DNA from: CAVOKN01 sp963696505
Lineage (GTDB): Bacteria > Pseudomonadota > Gammaproteobacteria > Burkholderiales > Rhodocyclaceae
DNA length: 64,000 nucleotides
Assembly: GCA_963696505.1 (NCBI GenBank)
Contig: CAVOKN010000024.1
Coordinates: forward strand, 32,228 to 96,227
Direction of reading: 5' to 3'
Shown here in pieces: positions 51,414-61,775 of the stretch. Made by a program: the position numbers and the translations under genes. Positions within the stretch are counted from its first letter, which is position 1, and the number at the start of each line of letters is the position of its first letter. The notes under the pieces are model-generated. The model did not search any database and was not told where the DNA came from. It saw only the letters and a program-made list of their open reading frames with translations.

Positions 51414-54236
51414 TCAGGCGCCGAGGGAGAAGTAGAAGGTGGCGCCCCGGTTCGGCTGCGCCTCGGCCCGGATGCTGCCTCCATGGCGTTCGACCAGCCG
51501 CTTGACGATAGCCAGCCCGACGCCCGTGCCCGGGAACTCGTTGGCGCCATGCATGCGCTGGAACATGCCGAACAGCTTTTCCGCATAGCGCATGTCGAAG
51601 CCGGCGCCGTTGTCGCGAACGTAAAACTCGGCCGCAGCGCCGGCGTTGCTGGCGCCGATCTCGACCCGCGGCGCCGCGCACTTGGAGGAGAACTTGAGGG
51701 CGTTGCCGATGAGATTGGCGAACACCTGACGCATCATCGCCGCGTCAACCTTCGCCCGCGGCAGAGGATTCATCACGATCTCCGCCGCCGGATAGGCCGG
51801 GTGCAGTTCGCCGACCACCTCCTCGGCCAGCCGCTGCAGGTCGGTGGCAGTGAGCGCCAGGCGGGCGCGGCCGACCCGCGAGTATTCGAGGATGTCGTCG
51901 ATCAACTGGCTCATTCGGCGGGTGTTGGATACGACGCGATCGAGCAGCCCGCGGCCGTCGGGGCTCAGCCGCTCGGCCTCGGATTCGGCGAGCAGGCTGG
52001 CGAAGCCGTTGATCGCCCGCAGCGGCGCCCGCAGATCGTGGGATACGGTGTAGCTGAAGGACTCCAGATCCCGGTTAGAGGTTCGCAGTTCGGCGGTGCG
52101 CTCCGTGACCCGCCCCTCCAGTTCGGCGTTCAGGCGCAGGACCTCGGCCTCGGCCCGCTTGCGCTCGGAGACGTCGGTGAAGATGGTGGCGAACCCGCCA
52201 TCGCCCCAAGGCGCGACCGAGATCGAAAAGTGCCGGTCCAGGGGCGGGAAGTAGGTTTCGAAGTGGGTGGGCTTGCCGCTTAGCGCCACCTCGCTGAAGG
52301 CATCCAGGTAGGGCGGGGCGTCGGTACCGTAGGCAACATCGCCGCTCTTGCCGACCACGCTCTCGGCGCGCAGCCCGGTGAGGGCTTCGAAGTGCGGATT
52401 CACCGCGACGATCTGATAGTTGGTCGGCAGGCCGTACTCGTCGCGCATCAGTTCGTGCAGCACCACGCCTTCTTCCATGTTTTGGAACAGCGTGTGCAGG
52501 CGCTCGTTGCTGCGCTCCAGGGCCACCTCGTGCTCCTTGAGTGTGGTGACGTCGGTGTGGGTGCCGATCAGCCGGAGGGGGCTGCCGTCCGGGGCGCGGT
52601 TCATGACCCGGCCCCGGGCCAGGATCCAGCGATAGCTGCCGTCCTTGGTCCGCAGCCGATATTCCATGCGTATCGCCGGTATCTTGCCGGCCAGATGATC
52701 CCGGACGTGCCCGATGCAGCGCTCCCGGTCATCCAGGTGCAGGCGCGATTCCCACTCGTCGTAGCCGTCGCCCAACTCGTCTTCCGCGTAGCCGAGCATT
52801 TCTTTCCAGCGCGGGGAGTAATAGACGCGCTTGGAGCCCGGCTCCCAGTCAAAGACGCCGGCGTCGGCGCCCTCGAGGGCGAACTGCCAGCGCTCCTCTG
52901 CGGCGCGCAGTCGTTCGGTGACCTCGGCCCGCTCTGCGAGCATGGCAAAACGGTCGAGGGCGAAGGAGACATCGGTCGCCATCTCGTCCAGCAACCGGAC
53001 CAGCTCGGGATCGAAGAAACCGGGCTCCGGGGCATAGAGGCCGAGCATGCCGGCCAGCCGCCCCCCCGCTCGGATCGGGAACGCCGCTGCGGCGCGGAAG
53101 CCGCAGGCGAGCGCCGGCTCGCGCCAGGCTTCGGTACCGGCGTCGTGCTCGATGTCGTTGCAGATGACGTGCTGCCCGGTGCGGATGACCTCGGCCGACG
53201 GCTTGCCTTCGCCGGCCCGCATTGCATCCAGCGCGAGGACGGCGCCGTCCACATAGTCGGTGCGCGCGCCGTGGCTGGCCACCGGAAACAGACGGCCGTC
53301 TTCGACGCGCCCGATCCACGCCATGCGCAGCGCGCCGAAATCCACCGCGATGCGACACACCTCGCGGTAGAGCTGTTGCGGATCGTCGATGCGGACGATC
53401 GCCTGGTTGCACTCGGACAAGGCGGCGTAGAGGTTGGTCAGGCGGCGCAACTGGGCCTGCGCTGCCCGTTCCGCGGTGATGTCCATCACCACGCCGTCGA
53501 GCCGCAGCGGCTGGCCAGCGGCGTCGCGCGTCAGGTGGGCGCGGTCGCGCACCCGGCGCACCGCACCGTCGGCACGCTGGATCCGGTACTCGAGGTCCAC
53601 CACACCTCTTTCCGCGACGGTGGCGAAGGCCGCCATCACCGCGGGCCGGTCCTCCGGCACGATCAGGCGCTGCCAAAGATCGGATTCGCGCAGGAACTGT
53701 TCCTGCGGGTAGCCGTAGAGGCGCTCCGCCGCCGCGCTGACGCTCAGCACGCGGCTGCTATCCGCCGTGGTGGACCACACCACCTCGTCGACGGCGGCCA
53801 GCGTCAGTTCGAGCTGGCGCGCGTGTTCCAGGGCCTGAAGCTGGCGCTGCTGCTCCTGCGACAACCGCTCGCTCGCGAGCGCACGCTCGGCCCGCAGCCT
53901 GAGGATCTGTACCAGCCCCACCACCGCCGCCATCGACGGTGCGAGCACGGCAAGCCGCAGCAGCGCTTCCGGCAGGTCGCGTGCGGGACCGGCGGGCCCG
54001 AACAGCACCGAAGCGGTGTAGGCCAGCGCGGCCACCGCCGTCGTGCCGCCCGCCGGCCAGCCACCGACATAGGTCGCATACACCACCGCGACGAAGAACA
54101 GGGGCGCCGGGTTGGGCGGCCGAATGCCGGCGGCGGCAAGCAGTTCCTGGAACAGCATGACGCCCAGCGCCAGACCGAAGCCGAGGACCAGGGAACGCAG
54201 GACGGTCTCCCGCTCGGGATTGGATTTTGTCGTCAA
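51414..54236 (-). CDS. PAS/GAF hybrid-input sensor histidine kinase
   Basis: The 940-residue protein has an N-terminal MHYT/MASE-like membrane part with helices at about 12-110. It then has a PAS domain (VDEVVWSTTADSSRVLSVSA), a GAF-like domain (CNQAIVRIDDPQQLYREVCR) and two more PAS/PAC units. A HisKA domain follows with phospho-acceptor in FSYTVSHDLRAPLRAINGFA, then HATPase (N box QVFANLIGNALKFSS, G boxes DNGAGFDMRY and GTGVGLAIVKRLVERHGG). It is a classical membrane-bound kinase. It lies 62 bases upstream of the frameshifted kinase on the same strand and shares its GAF module with it, implying a local duplication. The IS1634 element sits 48 bases before its start and may have cut off the promoter. 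Confidence 0.92.
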   Translation of the reverse strand: MTTKSNPERETVLRSLVLGFGLALGVMLFQELLAAAGIRPPNPAPLFFVAVVYATYVGGWPAGGTTAVAALAYTASVLFGPAGPARDLPEALLRLAVLAPSMAAVVGLVQILRLRAERALASERLSQEQQRQLQALEHARQLELTLAAVDEVVWSTTADSSRVLSVSAAAERLYGYPQEQFLRESDLWQRLIVPEDRPAVMAAFATVAERGVVDLEYRIQRADGAVRRVRDRAHLTRDAAGQPLRLDGVVMDITAERAAQAQLRRLTNLYAALSECNQAIVRIDDPQQLYREVCRIAVDFGALRMAWIGRVEDGRLFPVASHGARTDYVDGAVLALDAMRAGEGKPSAEVIRTGQHVICNDIEHDAGTEAWREPALACGFRAAAAFPIRAGGRLAGMLGLYAPEPGFFDPELVRLLDEMATDVSFALDRFAMLAERAEVTERLRAAEERWQFALEGADAGVFDWEPGSKRVYYSPRWKEMLGYAEDELGDGYDEWESRLHLDDRERCIGHVRDHLAGKIPAIRMEYRLRTKDGSYRWILARGRVMNRAPDGSPLRLIGTHTDVTTLKEHEVALERSNERLHTLFQNMEEGVVLHELMRDEYGLPTNYQIVAVNPHFEALTGLRAESVVGKSGDVAYGTDAPPYLDAFSEVALSGKPTHFETYFPPLDRHFSISVAPWGDGGFATIFTDVSERKRAEAEVLRLNAELEGRVTERTAELRTSNRDLESFSYTVSHDLRAPLRAINGFASLLAESEAERLSPDGRGLLDRVVSNTRRMSQLIDDILEYSRVGRARLALTATDLQRLAEEVVGELHPAYPAAEIVMNPLPRAKVDAAMMRQVFANLIGNALKFSSKCAAPRVEIGASNAGAAAEFYVRDNGAGFDMRYAEKLFGMFQRMHGANEFPGTGVGLAIVKRLVERHGGSIRAEAQPNRGATFYFSLGA

Positions 54237-54283
54237 GGTGTTCGGAAGGCGGCCGCTGTTCTTCTGTCCTGCCGAATATTACC

Positions 54284-56423
54284 CTAGCCCATCTTTGACA
54301 AAATCCGGCCGGCGCTCCTCATTTTTGACCGCTTGTGCCGCGGAAAGCCGCGTGGTTGCTAGGGGTAGGTGGGCAGGGCGAAATGTAGTGCCATAATAAG
54401 TTAAGCGGGACGGTTTTTCGGTTGCTTTTTGTTGTAGTGTTGGCGGATGTTTATTCGCCGCACTCAGACACGCAACCGCGTGAGCGGGCAAGCGTATTTC
54501 ACCCATCGCTTGGTGGAAAGCCTGCGGGTAGGGAAGGCGGTCAAGCAACGCACCCTACTCAATCTGGGTAGCCAGTTTGAGCTCAATCAAGCCGCGTGGC
54601 CGGCGCTGGCAGCAAGGATTGAGCAACTGCTGCACGGTCAGGGTTCGTTGTTGGCTTCGACGTTGTCGGAGACTGCCGAGACCTTGGCACAGCGTTACGC
54701 GGCACAACTGCTGGCGCGCCAACCCGACGAACTGATGCTGGTTTCAAAGGCGGGCGCACCGAGCGCTCCGGGGGCGGGGGCGGCGCGTTTTACCGAAGTC
54801 AACCTGGCCACGCTGGAACAGGTTCGCCCGCGTACGGTGGGGGTGGAGCAGGTGGCACTGGCGGCGGCGCGCCAACTCGGGTTCGAGGACAAGCTTGCGG
54901 CGCTGGGTTTTAACCCGCCGCAGATCGCGGCTGCGCTGGGCAATGTGATCGCTCGGATGGCCGCGCCGGCGAGCGAGTTGGCCACCCACGCCTGGTTGCA
55001 ACAGCGCTCGGCGCTGGGTGAGCTGATTGGCTACGACTACGAAGGCATGGAGCTGCAGCGACTGTATCGCAGTGCCGACCAATTGCTCAAACATCGCGAC
55101 GCTTTGGAAGCGCATTTGTTTGGCGCCGCGCAAAGCTTGTTCGCCCTGGCCGAAACGATCACGTTGTTTGATCTGACCAATACCTATTTCGAAGGCGTTG
55201 GCGCAGGCATTGGCAAAGCCAAGCGTGGCAAGTCCAAGGAGAAGCGCAGCGACTGCCCGCTCGTCACCTTGGGCTTGGTGCTCGATGTCAATGGCTTTCC
55301 CAGACGCTCTCGCCTGTTCGAGGGCAACGTCAGTGAAGCCACGACCCTTGAGGCAATGCTCGCGCAGTTGGCAGCCGTAGCGGGGGGCACGGTGGTGATG
55401 GACGCCGGGATTGCCACTGAAGCGAACCTGGCGTGGCTCAAGCAACACGGCTATGACTATCTGGTCGTCAGCCGCAAGCAGGCCCGCCAGTTCGACCCTG
55501 CGCTCGCCGTCGAGGTCCAAACCGCGGGCGAGGACACGATCCAGGTGCAGCGCGTGCTCGATCCGACGACGGGCGAAGTCCTGTTGTATTGCCATTCCCC
55601 GGCGCGGGCCGAAAAAGATCAGGCCATCGACACCAAGAAGGCCAGCGGCTTTGAGGCCGTGCTGCAACATCTAGCCGCCAGTTTGAGCAAACCGCGCGCC
55701 ATCAAGAACCCGGCCAAGATCCACGAGCGCATTGGCCGGGCCAAACAAAAATATCCGCGCGCCGCTCGCCATTACACCATCGATGTCCAGCTCGATGCAG
55801 CCGGCAAGAGCGTCAGCGCAATCCATTGGACCCGGGCCCCCAAGCCCGGCAGTGCGCTCACTCATCCCGGTGTCTATTGCCTGCGCACCACGCTCAGCGC
55901 CCCCTCGGATGCTGAACTGTGGCGCATCTACACCATGCTTACCAACTTGGAAGCGGTGTTTGAAGCTGAAAACCGACTTGGGACTGCGCCCGTCCACCAC
56001 CATATCGAGCGTCGCGTCGACGCTCATTTGTTCATCAGTGTCCTGGCCTATTACTTCGTCCACACCATTCGCCTTCAACTCAAAGCCCAGGGCATTCATC
56101 ATTCGTGGTCGACACTGCGCCACACGCTGGCCACCCAAGTGCGTATCACCGCAACCCTGCAGCGTCGCGACGGGCGCACCGTGCACGTGCGAAAAGCAAG
56201 CCGACCCGAAGCGCAGCAACAGACAATCTATTCAGCATTGCACCTTCCGGCTAACCCGGGCGGCACCCATCAGACCGTGGTGTGAACGGCTACCCCCCTT
56301 CCGGACATCCGACTCCCGCAACCCGCGTAGCAGCACAAGCGTAGTGCCATACAGACTGGCACGCTAGCTGTAACCGATTGATCTATTGACATGTTGTAGT
56401 GCCAAATGTCGAAAATGGGCTAG
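54284..56423 (+). mobile_element. IS1634-type insertion sequence (about 2.1 kb)
   Basis: CTAGCCCATCTTTGACA at 54284 and, on the other strand at the right end, CTAGCCCATTTTCGACA ending at 56423 are the terminal inverted repeats. One transposase gene is enclosed. Copies of GTAGTGCCA occur inside both ends (about 54387, 56341 and 56397). I could not see a clear target duplication. Confidence 0.8.
54447..56285 (+). CDS. IS1634-family transposase
   Basis: The 612-residue protein shows the IS1634 (IS4-like) pattern: a long N-terminal part, the first Asp in ITLFDLTNTYFEG, the second in GTVVMDAGIATEANLAWL, and a late Glu-containing helix (LTNLEAVFEAENRLGTAPVHH). The RVDAHLFISVLAYYFV helix typical of this family follows. 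The gene is uninterrupted and probably functional. Confidence 0.9.
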   Translation: MFIRRTQTRNRVSGQAYFTHRLVESLRVGKAVKQRTLLNLGSQFELNQAAWPALAARIEQLLHGQGSLLASTLSETAETLAQRYAAQLLARQPDELMLVSKAGAPSAPGAGAARFTEVNLATLEQVRPRTVGVEQVALAAARQLGFEDKLAALGFNPPQIAAALGNVIARMAAPASELATHAWLQQRSALGELIGYDYEGMELQRLYRSADQLLKHRDALEAHLFGAAQSLFALAETITLFDLTNTYFEGVGAGIGKAKRGKSKEKRSDCPLVTLGLVLDVNGFPRRSRLFEGNVSEATTLEAMLAQLAAVAGGTVVMDAGIATEANLAWLKQHGYDYLVVSRKQARQFDPALAVEVQTAGEDTIQVQRVLDPTTGEVLLYCHSPARAEKDQAIDTKKASGFEAVLQHLAASLSKPRAIKNPAKIHERIGRAKQKYPRAARHYTIDVQLDAAGKSVSAIHWTRAPKPGSALTHPGVYCLRTTLSAPSDAELWRIYTMLTNLEAVFEAENRLGTAPVHHHIERRVDAHLFISVLAYYFVHTIRLQLKAQGIHHSWSTLRHTLATQVRITATLQRRDGRTVHVRKASRPEAQQQTIYSALHLPANPGGTHQTVV

Positions 56424-56469
56424 CATCGTCGCGGGCGGGGAATTCGCCGTGGCGCGCCGGTGGCGGTGG

Positions 56470-57219
56470 CTACGGCTGGCCGAATTGTGGCCGCAGGAAG
56501 CGGTCGATTGCGTCCGCCAGTTGCGCCTCTGCCCCGGCGAAGAAGTGGTCGGCGCCAGGCATCTCGGACTGGCTGAGCTTCGGGAGCGCCGGCGCGCCGG
56601 ACTTGCGCTGGCGGGCGCCCTCCAGCACCTGGGGCAGGTCGGCGCTGCCATAGATGTCCAGCACCGGGAGCGTGGCGGGAAGTTTGGCGGGCCAGGACCC
56701 CGAAAGGCCGATGGCGACGAAGGCCCCTGCCAGTGTCGCCGCGCCGCCGGAGAAATATTCGAGCGCCATGCGTGCCCCCAGGCTGTGGGCGACCACTGCT
56801 ACCTGGGCGTGCCCCTTGTCCCGCAGTTGGCGCACGGCGACCGCGATGCGTTGCGCCGCCTCGGGAAAGGTGGGGGGGTAGGCGTCAGGTTTGGCGTCAA
56901 CGGCCAGCACCGGCATCTGGATGGACAGGGTGGCGTAGCCGGCGTCGGCCAAGCGGGTGCGCAGCACGCCGATCAGCCCCCAGTCCGGATGCACGCCGAT
57001 GCCATGGGCCAGGACCAGTGCGCCCCTGGCCTTGCCGGCGGGTTCGGCGAGCAGGCCGAGGAACTTGTGGCCGGCGGCGTCCAGCCACACCGGATCGCCC
57101 ACCACCACTCCGGGCAGGATCTCGTCGGCCCATTTCTTCTCCCGGGCGTAGTCGGGAACTGCCGCGGCCAGCGATGGCAGGGTCAGCAGGGCGAGCAGCA
57201 GGAACGCAAGGCGGCGCAT
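56470..57219 (-). CDS. Exported alpha/beta hydrolase (DUF3530-like)
   Basis: The 249-residue protein begins with a signal peptide (RRLAFLLLALLTLPSLAAA). An alpha/beta hydrolase fold follows, with ALVLAHGIGVHPDWGLIG, the nucleophile elbow VVAHSLGARMALEYF (Ser in H-S-L-G), DIYGSADLPQV and a final His in MPGADHFFAGAE. The triad is complete. Substrate unknown; DUF3530-type proteins of proteobacteria share this layout. It is divergent from the VOC gene, with 78 bases between starts. Confidence 0.75.
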   Translation of the reverse strand: MRRLAFLLLALLTLPSLAAAVPDYAREKKWADEILPGVVVGDPVWLDAAGHKFLGLLAEPAGKARGALVLAHGIGVHPDWGLIGVLRTRLADAGYATLSIQMPVLAVDAKPDAYPPTFPEAAQRIAVAVRQLRDKGHAQVAVVAHSLGARMALEYFSGGAATLAGAFVAIGLSGSWPAKLPATLPVLDIYGSADLPQVLEGARQRKSGAPALPKLSQSEMPGADHFFAGAEAQLADAIDRFLRPQFGQP

Positions 57220-57297
57220 GGCGATCTCCGGCGAGGCAACATGGGCTGCCTATAATACGGCCGCGCCATCCGGCGCCAACACGCGGAGGGGACGATC

Positions 57298-57768
<471 letters not shown>

Positions 57769-57790
57769 GCGGTCCGTTCCGGAACGCCGC

Positions 57791-58561
57791 TCACCCCGCC
57801 AGGAAGCAGCGGCCGGCGCTGTCCTCGATACAGCGCATCGGATGGCGGTACAGGCTGCTCAGGAGTTCCGGGGTGAGCATGTCCTCACGGCAGCCCTGTT
57901 CGGCGAGCCCTTCGCCGAACAGCATCAGCATGTGGCTGCAGTAGCGCGCCGCCAGGTTGGGATCGTGCAGGCTCATCAGCGCCGCCTTGCCGGCGCGGCA
58001 TTCGGCGGCCAGCAGATCGAGCAGCGCGACCTGGTGGTGGGGGTCGAGATGGTGGGTCGGCTCGTCCAGCAGGTAGAGATCCGGTTGCTGGGCGAGCAGG
58101 GTGGCCAAGGCGACGCCGCGCCGCTCGCCGCCGGAAAGCGTGGCGCAATCCCGCTGCGCCAGGTCTACCAGGCCGACCCGTTGCAGCGCGTCGCGGGCCA
58201 GGCGGATGTCCGCAGGATCGTCCGGTCCCCAGCCTGACTGGTGCGGATAGCGCCCGGCGAGTGCCGCTTCGAGTACCGTGAGGGGGAAGGCATCCACCGT
58301 GTCCTGAGGCAACAGCCCGCGCAGACGAGCGAGATCCCGCGCCGGCCAAGATGCGAGCGGGCGCTCACAGACAAAGATCTCGCCGGCAGTCGGCGGGCGC
58401 AGGCCAGCCAGCGTCAGCAGCAGGGTGGTCTTGCCGGCACCGTTCAGCCCGAGCACCGCCCAGCTTTCCCCCCGCCTGAGATCCAGATCGAGCGCATCGC
58501 ACACGAGCTTGCCGCCCACCTCCACCCGCAGGCCGCGCGCCGACAGCAGGATGGCGCTCAT
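57791..58561 (-). CDS. btuD: Cobalamin-type ABC transporter ATP-binding protein
   Basis: The 256-residue protein is an ABC ATPase of the FecE/BtuD group. It has Walker A LGLNGAGKTTLLLTLAG, Q-loop LLPQDTVDAFPLTV, signature LSGGERRGVALATLLAQ and Walker B DLYLLDEPTHHLD. It would power uptake of B12 with the adjacent permease. The substrate is inferred from the cobalamin riboswitch and BtuB upstream. The ATG at 58561 overlaps the permease stop by four bases. No substrate-binding protein gene (btuF) is in the window. Confidence 0.85.
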   Translation of the reverse strand: MSAILLSARGLRVEVGGKLVCDALDLDLRRGESWAVLGLNGAGKTTLLLTLAGLRPPTAGEIFVCERPLASWPARDLARLRGLLPQDTVDAFPLTVLEAALAGRYPHQSGWGPDDPADIRLARDALQRVGLVDLAQRDCATLSGGERRGVALATLLAQQPDLYLLDEPTHHLDPHHQVALLDLLAAECRAGKAALMSLHDPNLAARYCSHMLMLFGEGLAEQGCREDMLTPELLSSLYRHPMRCIEDSAGRCFLAG

Positions 58562-59517
58562 CGCCGCGCCAGCAGCCAGAGGAAAAGCGGCACGCCGAGC
58601 AGCGCCGTGACTGCGCCCACCGGCAACTGGGTCGGCGCCAGCAGACTGCGGGCGGCGGTGTCGGCCAGGGTCAGCAGCGTGCCGCCGGCGAGCACCGAGC
58701 CGGGCAGCAGCACGCGCTGGTCGTTGCCCAGGGTCAGGCGCGCCAAGTGCGGAGCGAGCAGGCCGACGAAGCCGATGGTGCCGGCGCTCGCCACCGCGAC
58801 GGCGGCGCAGCCTGAAGCAACGAGATAGAGCAGCCGCCGCAGTCGTGTCACCGGCACGCCGAGGGAACGAGCGGCGATTTCGCCCTGGGCGAAGACGTTG
58901 AGCCCCCGCGCCTGGGGCGCGACCAGGGCGAGGCCGAAAGTCAGTGCCAGGAGAGCGCCTATCGGCGGGCCGCTGGCGGAAAGATCGCCGAGCAGCCAGA
59001 ACACCATGCCGCGCAACTGGGTGTCGGGGCTGAGGGCGAGCAGCAGCGCGGTCAGCGCCCCCCAGCCGGCGGCGATCACCACGCCGGTGAGCAGCAACCG
59101 GGTCTGGGCGTGGCTGTGGTCGGCGCGCGCCAGAGCGAACACGAGCAGGATCGAGGCCAGCGCCCCGGCAAAGGCTCCCGCGGGCACCAGGCTTCCCGAA
59201 GCCCCCAGCGCCATCAGCGCGAGCCCGCCCACCGCGGCGCCGCCGGACACGCCGAGGATGTAGGGATCGGCCAGCGGGTTGCGCAACAGCAGTTGCATCA
59301 GGCTGCCGGAAAGCGCCAGCAGCCCGCCCACGGCGAAGGCCGAAAGCGCCCGCGGCAGTCGCAGATCCAGCAGCAGCGCGCGGGCCACCCCCCCGTCTTC
59401 GGGCTGCCAGAGTGCGCCCCACTCGAGCGCCACGCTGCCCAGTGCGAGGGCCGCGGCCAGGCTCGCCACGGCGGCGGCAGCCAGGATCAGCAGTCGGCCG
59501 AAGACGTGCTCGCGCAT
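58558..59517 (-). CDS. btuC: Cobalamin-type ABC transporter permease (FecCD/BtuC family)
   Basis: The 319-residue protein has about nine to ten transmembrane helices and the FecCD signatures RLPRALSAFAVGGLLALSG, NPLADPYILGVSGGAAVGG, and the EAA-like GFVGLLAPHLARLTLGNDQR. Length is normal. It lies between btuB (130 bases upstream, with a dispersed hairpin repeat in the gap) and btuD (4-base overlap). Confidence 0.88.
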   Translation of the reverse strand: MREHVFGRLLILAAAAVASLAAALALGSVALEWGALWQPEDGGVARALLLDLRLPRALSAFAVGGLLALSGSLMQLLLRNPLADPYILGVSGGAAVGGLALMALGASGSLVPAGAFAGALASILLVFALARADHSHAQTRLLLTGVVIAAGWGALTALLLALSPDTQLRGMVFWLLGDLSASGPPIGALLALTFGLALVAPQARGLNVFAQGEIAARSLGVPVTRLRRLLYLVASGCAAVAVASAGTIGFVGLLAPHLARLTLGNDQRVLLPGSVLAGGTLLTLADTAARSLLAPTQLPVGAVTALLGVPLFLWLLARR

Positions 59518-59552
59518 GCTTCAGCGTGACAGTCGCGCCAGCGACTCTCGAA

Positions 59553-59591
59553 GCTCCCCGCTCCCGTCGGGAGTGGGGCTGGGGGTGAGGG
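59553..59591. repeat. Dispersed GC-rich palindromic repeat, third copy
   Basis: GCTCCCCGCTCCCGTCGGGA continues into GTGGGGCTGGGGGTGAGGG. The reverse complement matches the unit at 556-596 (CCCTCACCCC...). It lies between btuB and btuC and could reduce read-through. Confidence 0.55.
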
Positions 59592-59647
59592 AAACGGTCA
59601 TCGCGAAGGCTTTCATCATTCGGCGTGGCGCTGACGTTCCATGACCT

Positions 59648-61639
59648 TCAGCGCAGGGCGTACTCGGCGCCGACGAAGAAGCGGCGCTCCGGTTCGGGGT
59701 AGGCAGCGAAGCTCGTTCCCGCGCCGTTGCGGATGCCATAGGTGTAGTACTCCTCGTCGAACAGGTTGTCGGCCTGGGCGAAGAGCTTCCAGCCGCCGAA
59801 CTGCTTGGTGAGCTTGACATCGGCCAGGGTGTAGGCCGGCATGTTGCGGAAGCTGTTGACCTGGTCGTTGTCGTAGCGCTGCGTGCCCACGTAGCGCAGG
59901 TTGCCCGACACGGTGAGTCCGGCGGCGGCCTGCCAGGTCGCATTGAGGCTGGCACGGTGACGCGGCACCAGGGGGACTTCGTTGCCGGCAAGGTCAACGC
60001 CGCCAAGCACACCCGAACGGAAATCGGCGTCGGTGTAGCGGTAGTTGGCCGAGAAGGCGAGATCCGCGCCGGGACGCCAGTTGCCGTCCAGTTCGGCGCC
60101 GCGATGCCGGGTGGGCGGAAGGTTCACGTTGGCCCCGAAGGGCGGCAGCGCGGTTGACGGGAGGAAGTGGATCTCGTTGTTTACCCGCAACTCGAAGAGC
60201 GCCGCCCGCAGCACCAGTGGCGTGGCGCCCCACTCCACGCCGATCTCGGCGTCGTGGGAAGTCTGCGGATCGAGCAGGCGGCCGTCGGCGGTGAAGCCAT
60301 TGTCATCCACGTTGGCGTTGCGGAAGCTCTGTCCCCACCGCCCGTAGAGCGCGGCGCCGGAAGTCAGCCCCTGGCGGGCGCTGAGCTCGAAGGCGGTGAG
60401 GGTGTTGTCGCTAGTCTGCACGGTTGCGGGCGCGAAGCTCAGATCCTGCTGCTCGATGCGGGTGCTCTGGACACGGCCGCCGAATGCCAGCCGCGTGGAC
60501 TCCCCGAAGCGCAGGGTATTGAGAAAGTAGGCCGCCAGGTCGCGCTGGCTCGACTCCAGCAGGCTCGAAAACGAGCCGTCTATCTGCCGCCGATAGTCCC
60601 AGTCGGACCAGTCGGCGCCCACCACCAGCTCGGCGCGCTGGTCGCCGATGTCATAGGGAAGGCGCAGGCGCGGCGTGAAGCTCAAAACTTGGGCAGCAAT
60701 GTCGGTGGTACTGGGTTCGCCGAAGAAGACCACCAGGGAGTCGCTGCTGCGGTCGCGGTAGGCCAGGTCCGCCGCCAGCTCCCCGCGCTCCAGGGCGAGC
60801 TTGCCGCCGAGATCGACGTGCCAGGTATCCAGAGCGGAGCGATCGTCGGGATGAGTCGTCGCGCGGCGGTCTACCGCGATTTCTCCCTCCGACAGGGCGC
60901 CCGGCAACCCGAGGCGCTGTCGCGCGCCGCCGAAGCGGGCCTCGATGTCGCCGCCATCGAGGGCCAGCCGCAGGCTTCCCTCGACGTTCTGGTCCGAAAG
61001 GTGGTTGTTGCGCCGGTAGTTGTCGGTGTCCAGGTCACTGGCATTGAGAGTCAGGCCCAGCCGGTCGCCGGAAATGGTCCCACCGGCGCGCAGGCTGCGG
61101 GTGTCGTAACTGCCGACGGTGGCGCCGAGCACCGCCTCGCGCTGCCCGCGGCGCGGCTTGCGGGTGATGATGTTGATGGTGCCACCGGTGGCGCCGCCGC
61201 CGTAAAGGACGGCGCCGGTTCCCGGCAGGATTTCGATGCGCTCCACGGCGTCGATTGGAATCGCCGACAGCCGCGCCGGCACCTGCTCGTTCTCGCTGAT
61301 GCGCACCCCGTCCACCAGGACCAGCGTGTTCTGGTCGCCGGTGGCGCCGAAGCCGCGCAGGTCGAGCTGTGGGTTGGGGTCACCGGTGTTGTTGCGCAGG
61401 TGCAGGCCACCGAGCCGCCCCAGGGCTTCCGGCACCGAGGCAATGGCGGCGTCCGCCAGATCCCGTGCGGTGATGACGATGGCACCGACGGGCAGGGCAT
61501 CGCGCCGCGTTTCGAAGCGGGTGGCGGTGACGACGATGGTGGCTTCGTCGCCCACGGGCGGTTCGCCGCGGGCGAGCGGCGCGGCGCAGAACGCCGCGAG
61601 GGCGGCGCACAGCGCGGCCGGGTGCGGGACTCGATGCAT
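59648..61639 (-). CDS. btuB: TonB-dependent cobalamin receptor
   Basis: The 663-residue protein starts with a signal peptide ending near LARGEPP. A TonB box (TIVVTATRFE), the plug domain (LGGLHLRNNTGDPNPQLDLR, VLVDGVRISENEQVPARLS, VERIEILPGTGAVLYGGGA) and a 22-strand-type barrel ending FFVGAEYALR follow, with the terminal aromatic/charged pattern of outer-membrane proteins. GGGAGAG precedes ATG 61639. A cobalamin riboswitch 137 bases upstream identifies the substrate. It is the first gene of the btuB-btuC-btuD operon. B12 imported here could feed MetH (42582-46319). Confidence 0.92.
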   Translation of the reverse strand: MHRVPHPAALCAALAAFCAAPLARGEPPVGDEATIVVTATRFETRRDALPVGAIVITARDLADAAIASVPEALGRLGGLHLRNNTGDPNPQLDLRGFGATGDQNTLVLVDGVRISENEQVPARLSAIPIDAVERIEILPGTGAVLYGGGATGGTINIITRKPRRGQREAVLGATVGSYDTRSLRAGGTISGDRLGLTLNASDLDTDNYRRNNHLSDQNVEGSLRLALDGGDIEARFGGARQRLGLPGALSEGEIAVDRRATTHPDDRSALDTWHVDLGGKLALERGELAADLAYRDRSSDSLVVFFGEPSTTDIAAQVLSFTPRLRLPYDIGDQRAELVVGADWSDWDYRRQIDGSFSSLLESSQRDLAAYFLNTLRFGESTRLAFGGRVQSTRIEQQDLSFAPATVQTSDNTLTAFELSARQGLTSGAALYGRWGQSFRNANVDDNGFTADGRLLDPQTSHDAEIGVEWGATPLVLRAALFELRVNNEIHFLPSTALPPFGANVNLPPTRHRGAELDGNWRPGADLAFSANYRYTDADFRSGVLGGVDLAGNEVPLVPRHRASLNATWQAAAGLTVSGNLRYVGTQRYDNDQVNSFRNMPAYTLADVKLTKQFGGWKLFAQADNLFDEEYYTYGIRNGAGTSFAAYPEPERRFFVGAEYALR

Positions 61640-61775
61640 GTTGTTCTCTCCCTTTGTTCCGCGGGCGTCCCCGCTCGCGGAAATTGCACAAGCAAGGCCG
61701 GGAGAGAGGGCTGAACGGGGTCGGGGCGGGGCACCGGCGCCGGCAGCCGCCCCCCGCGGCATTGCGCATCGCGTT

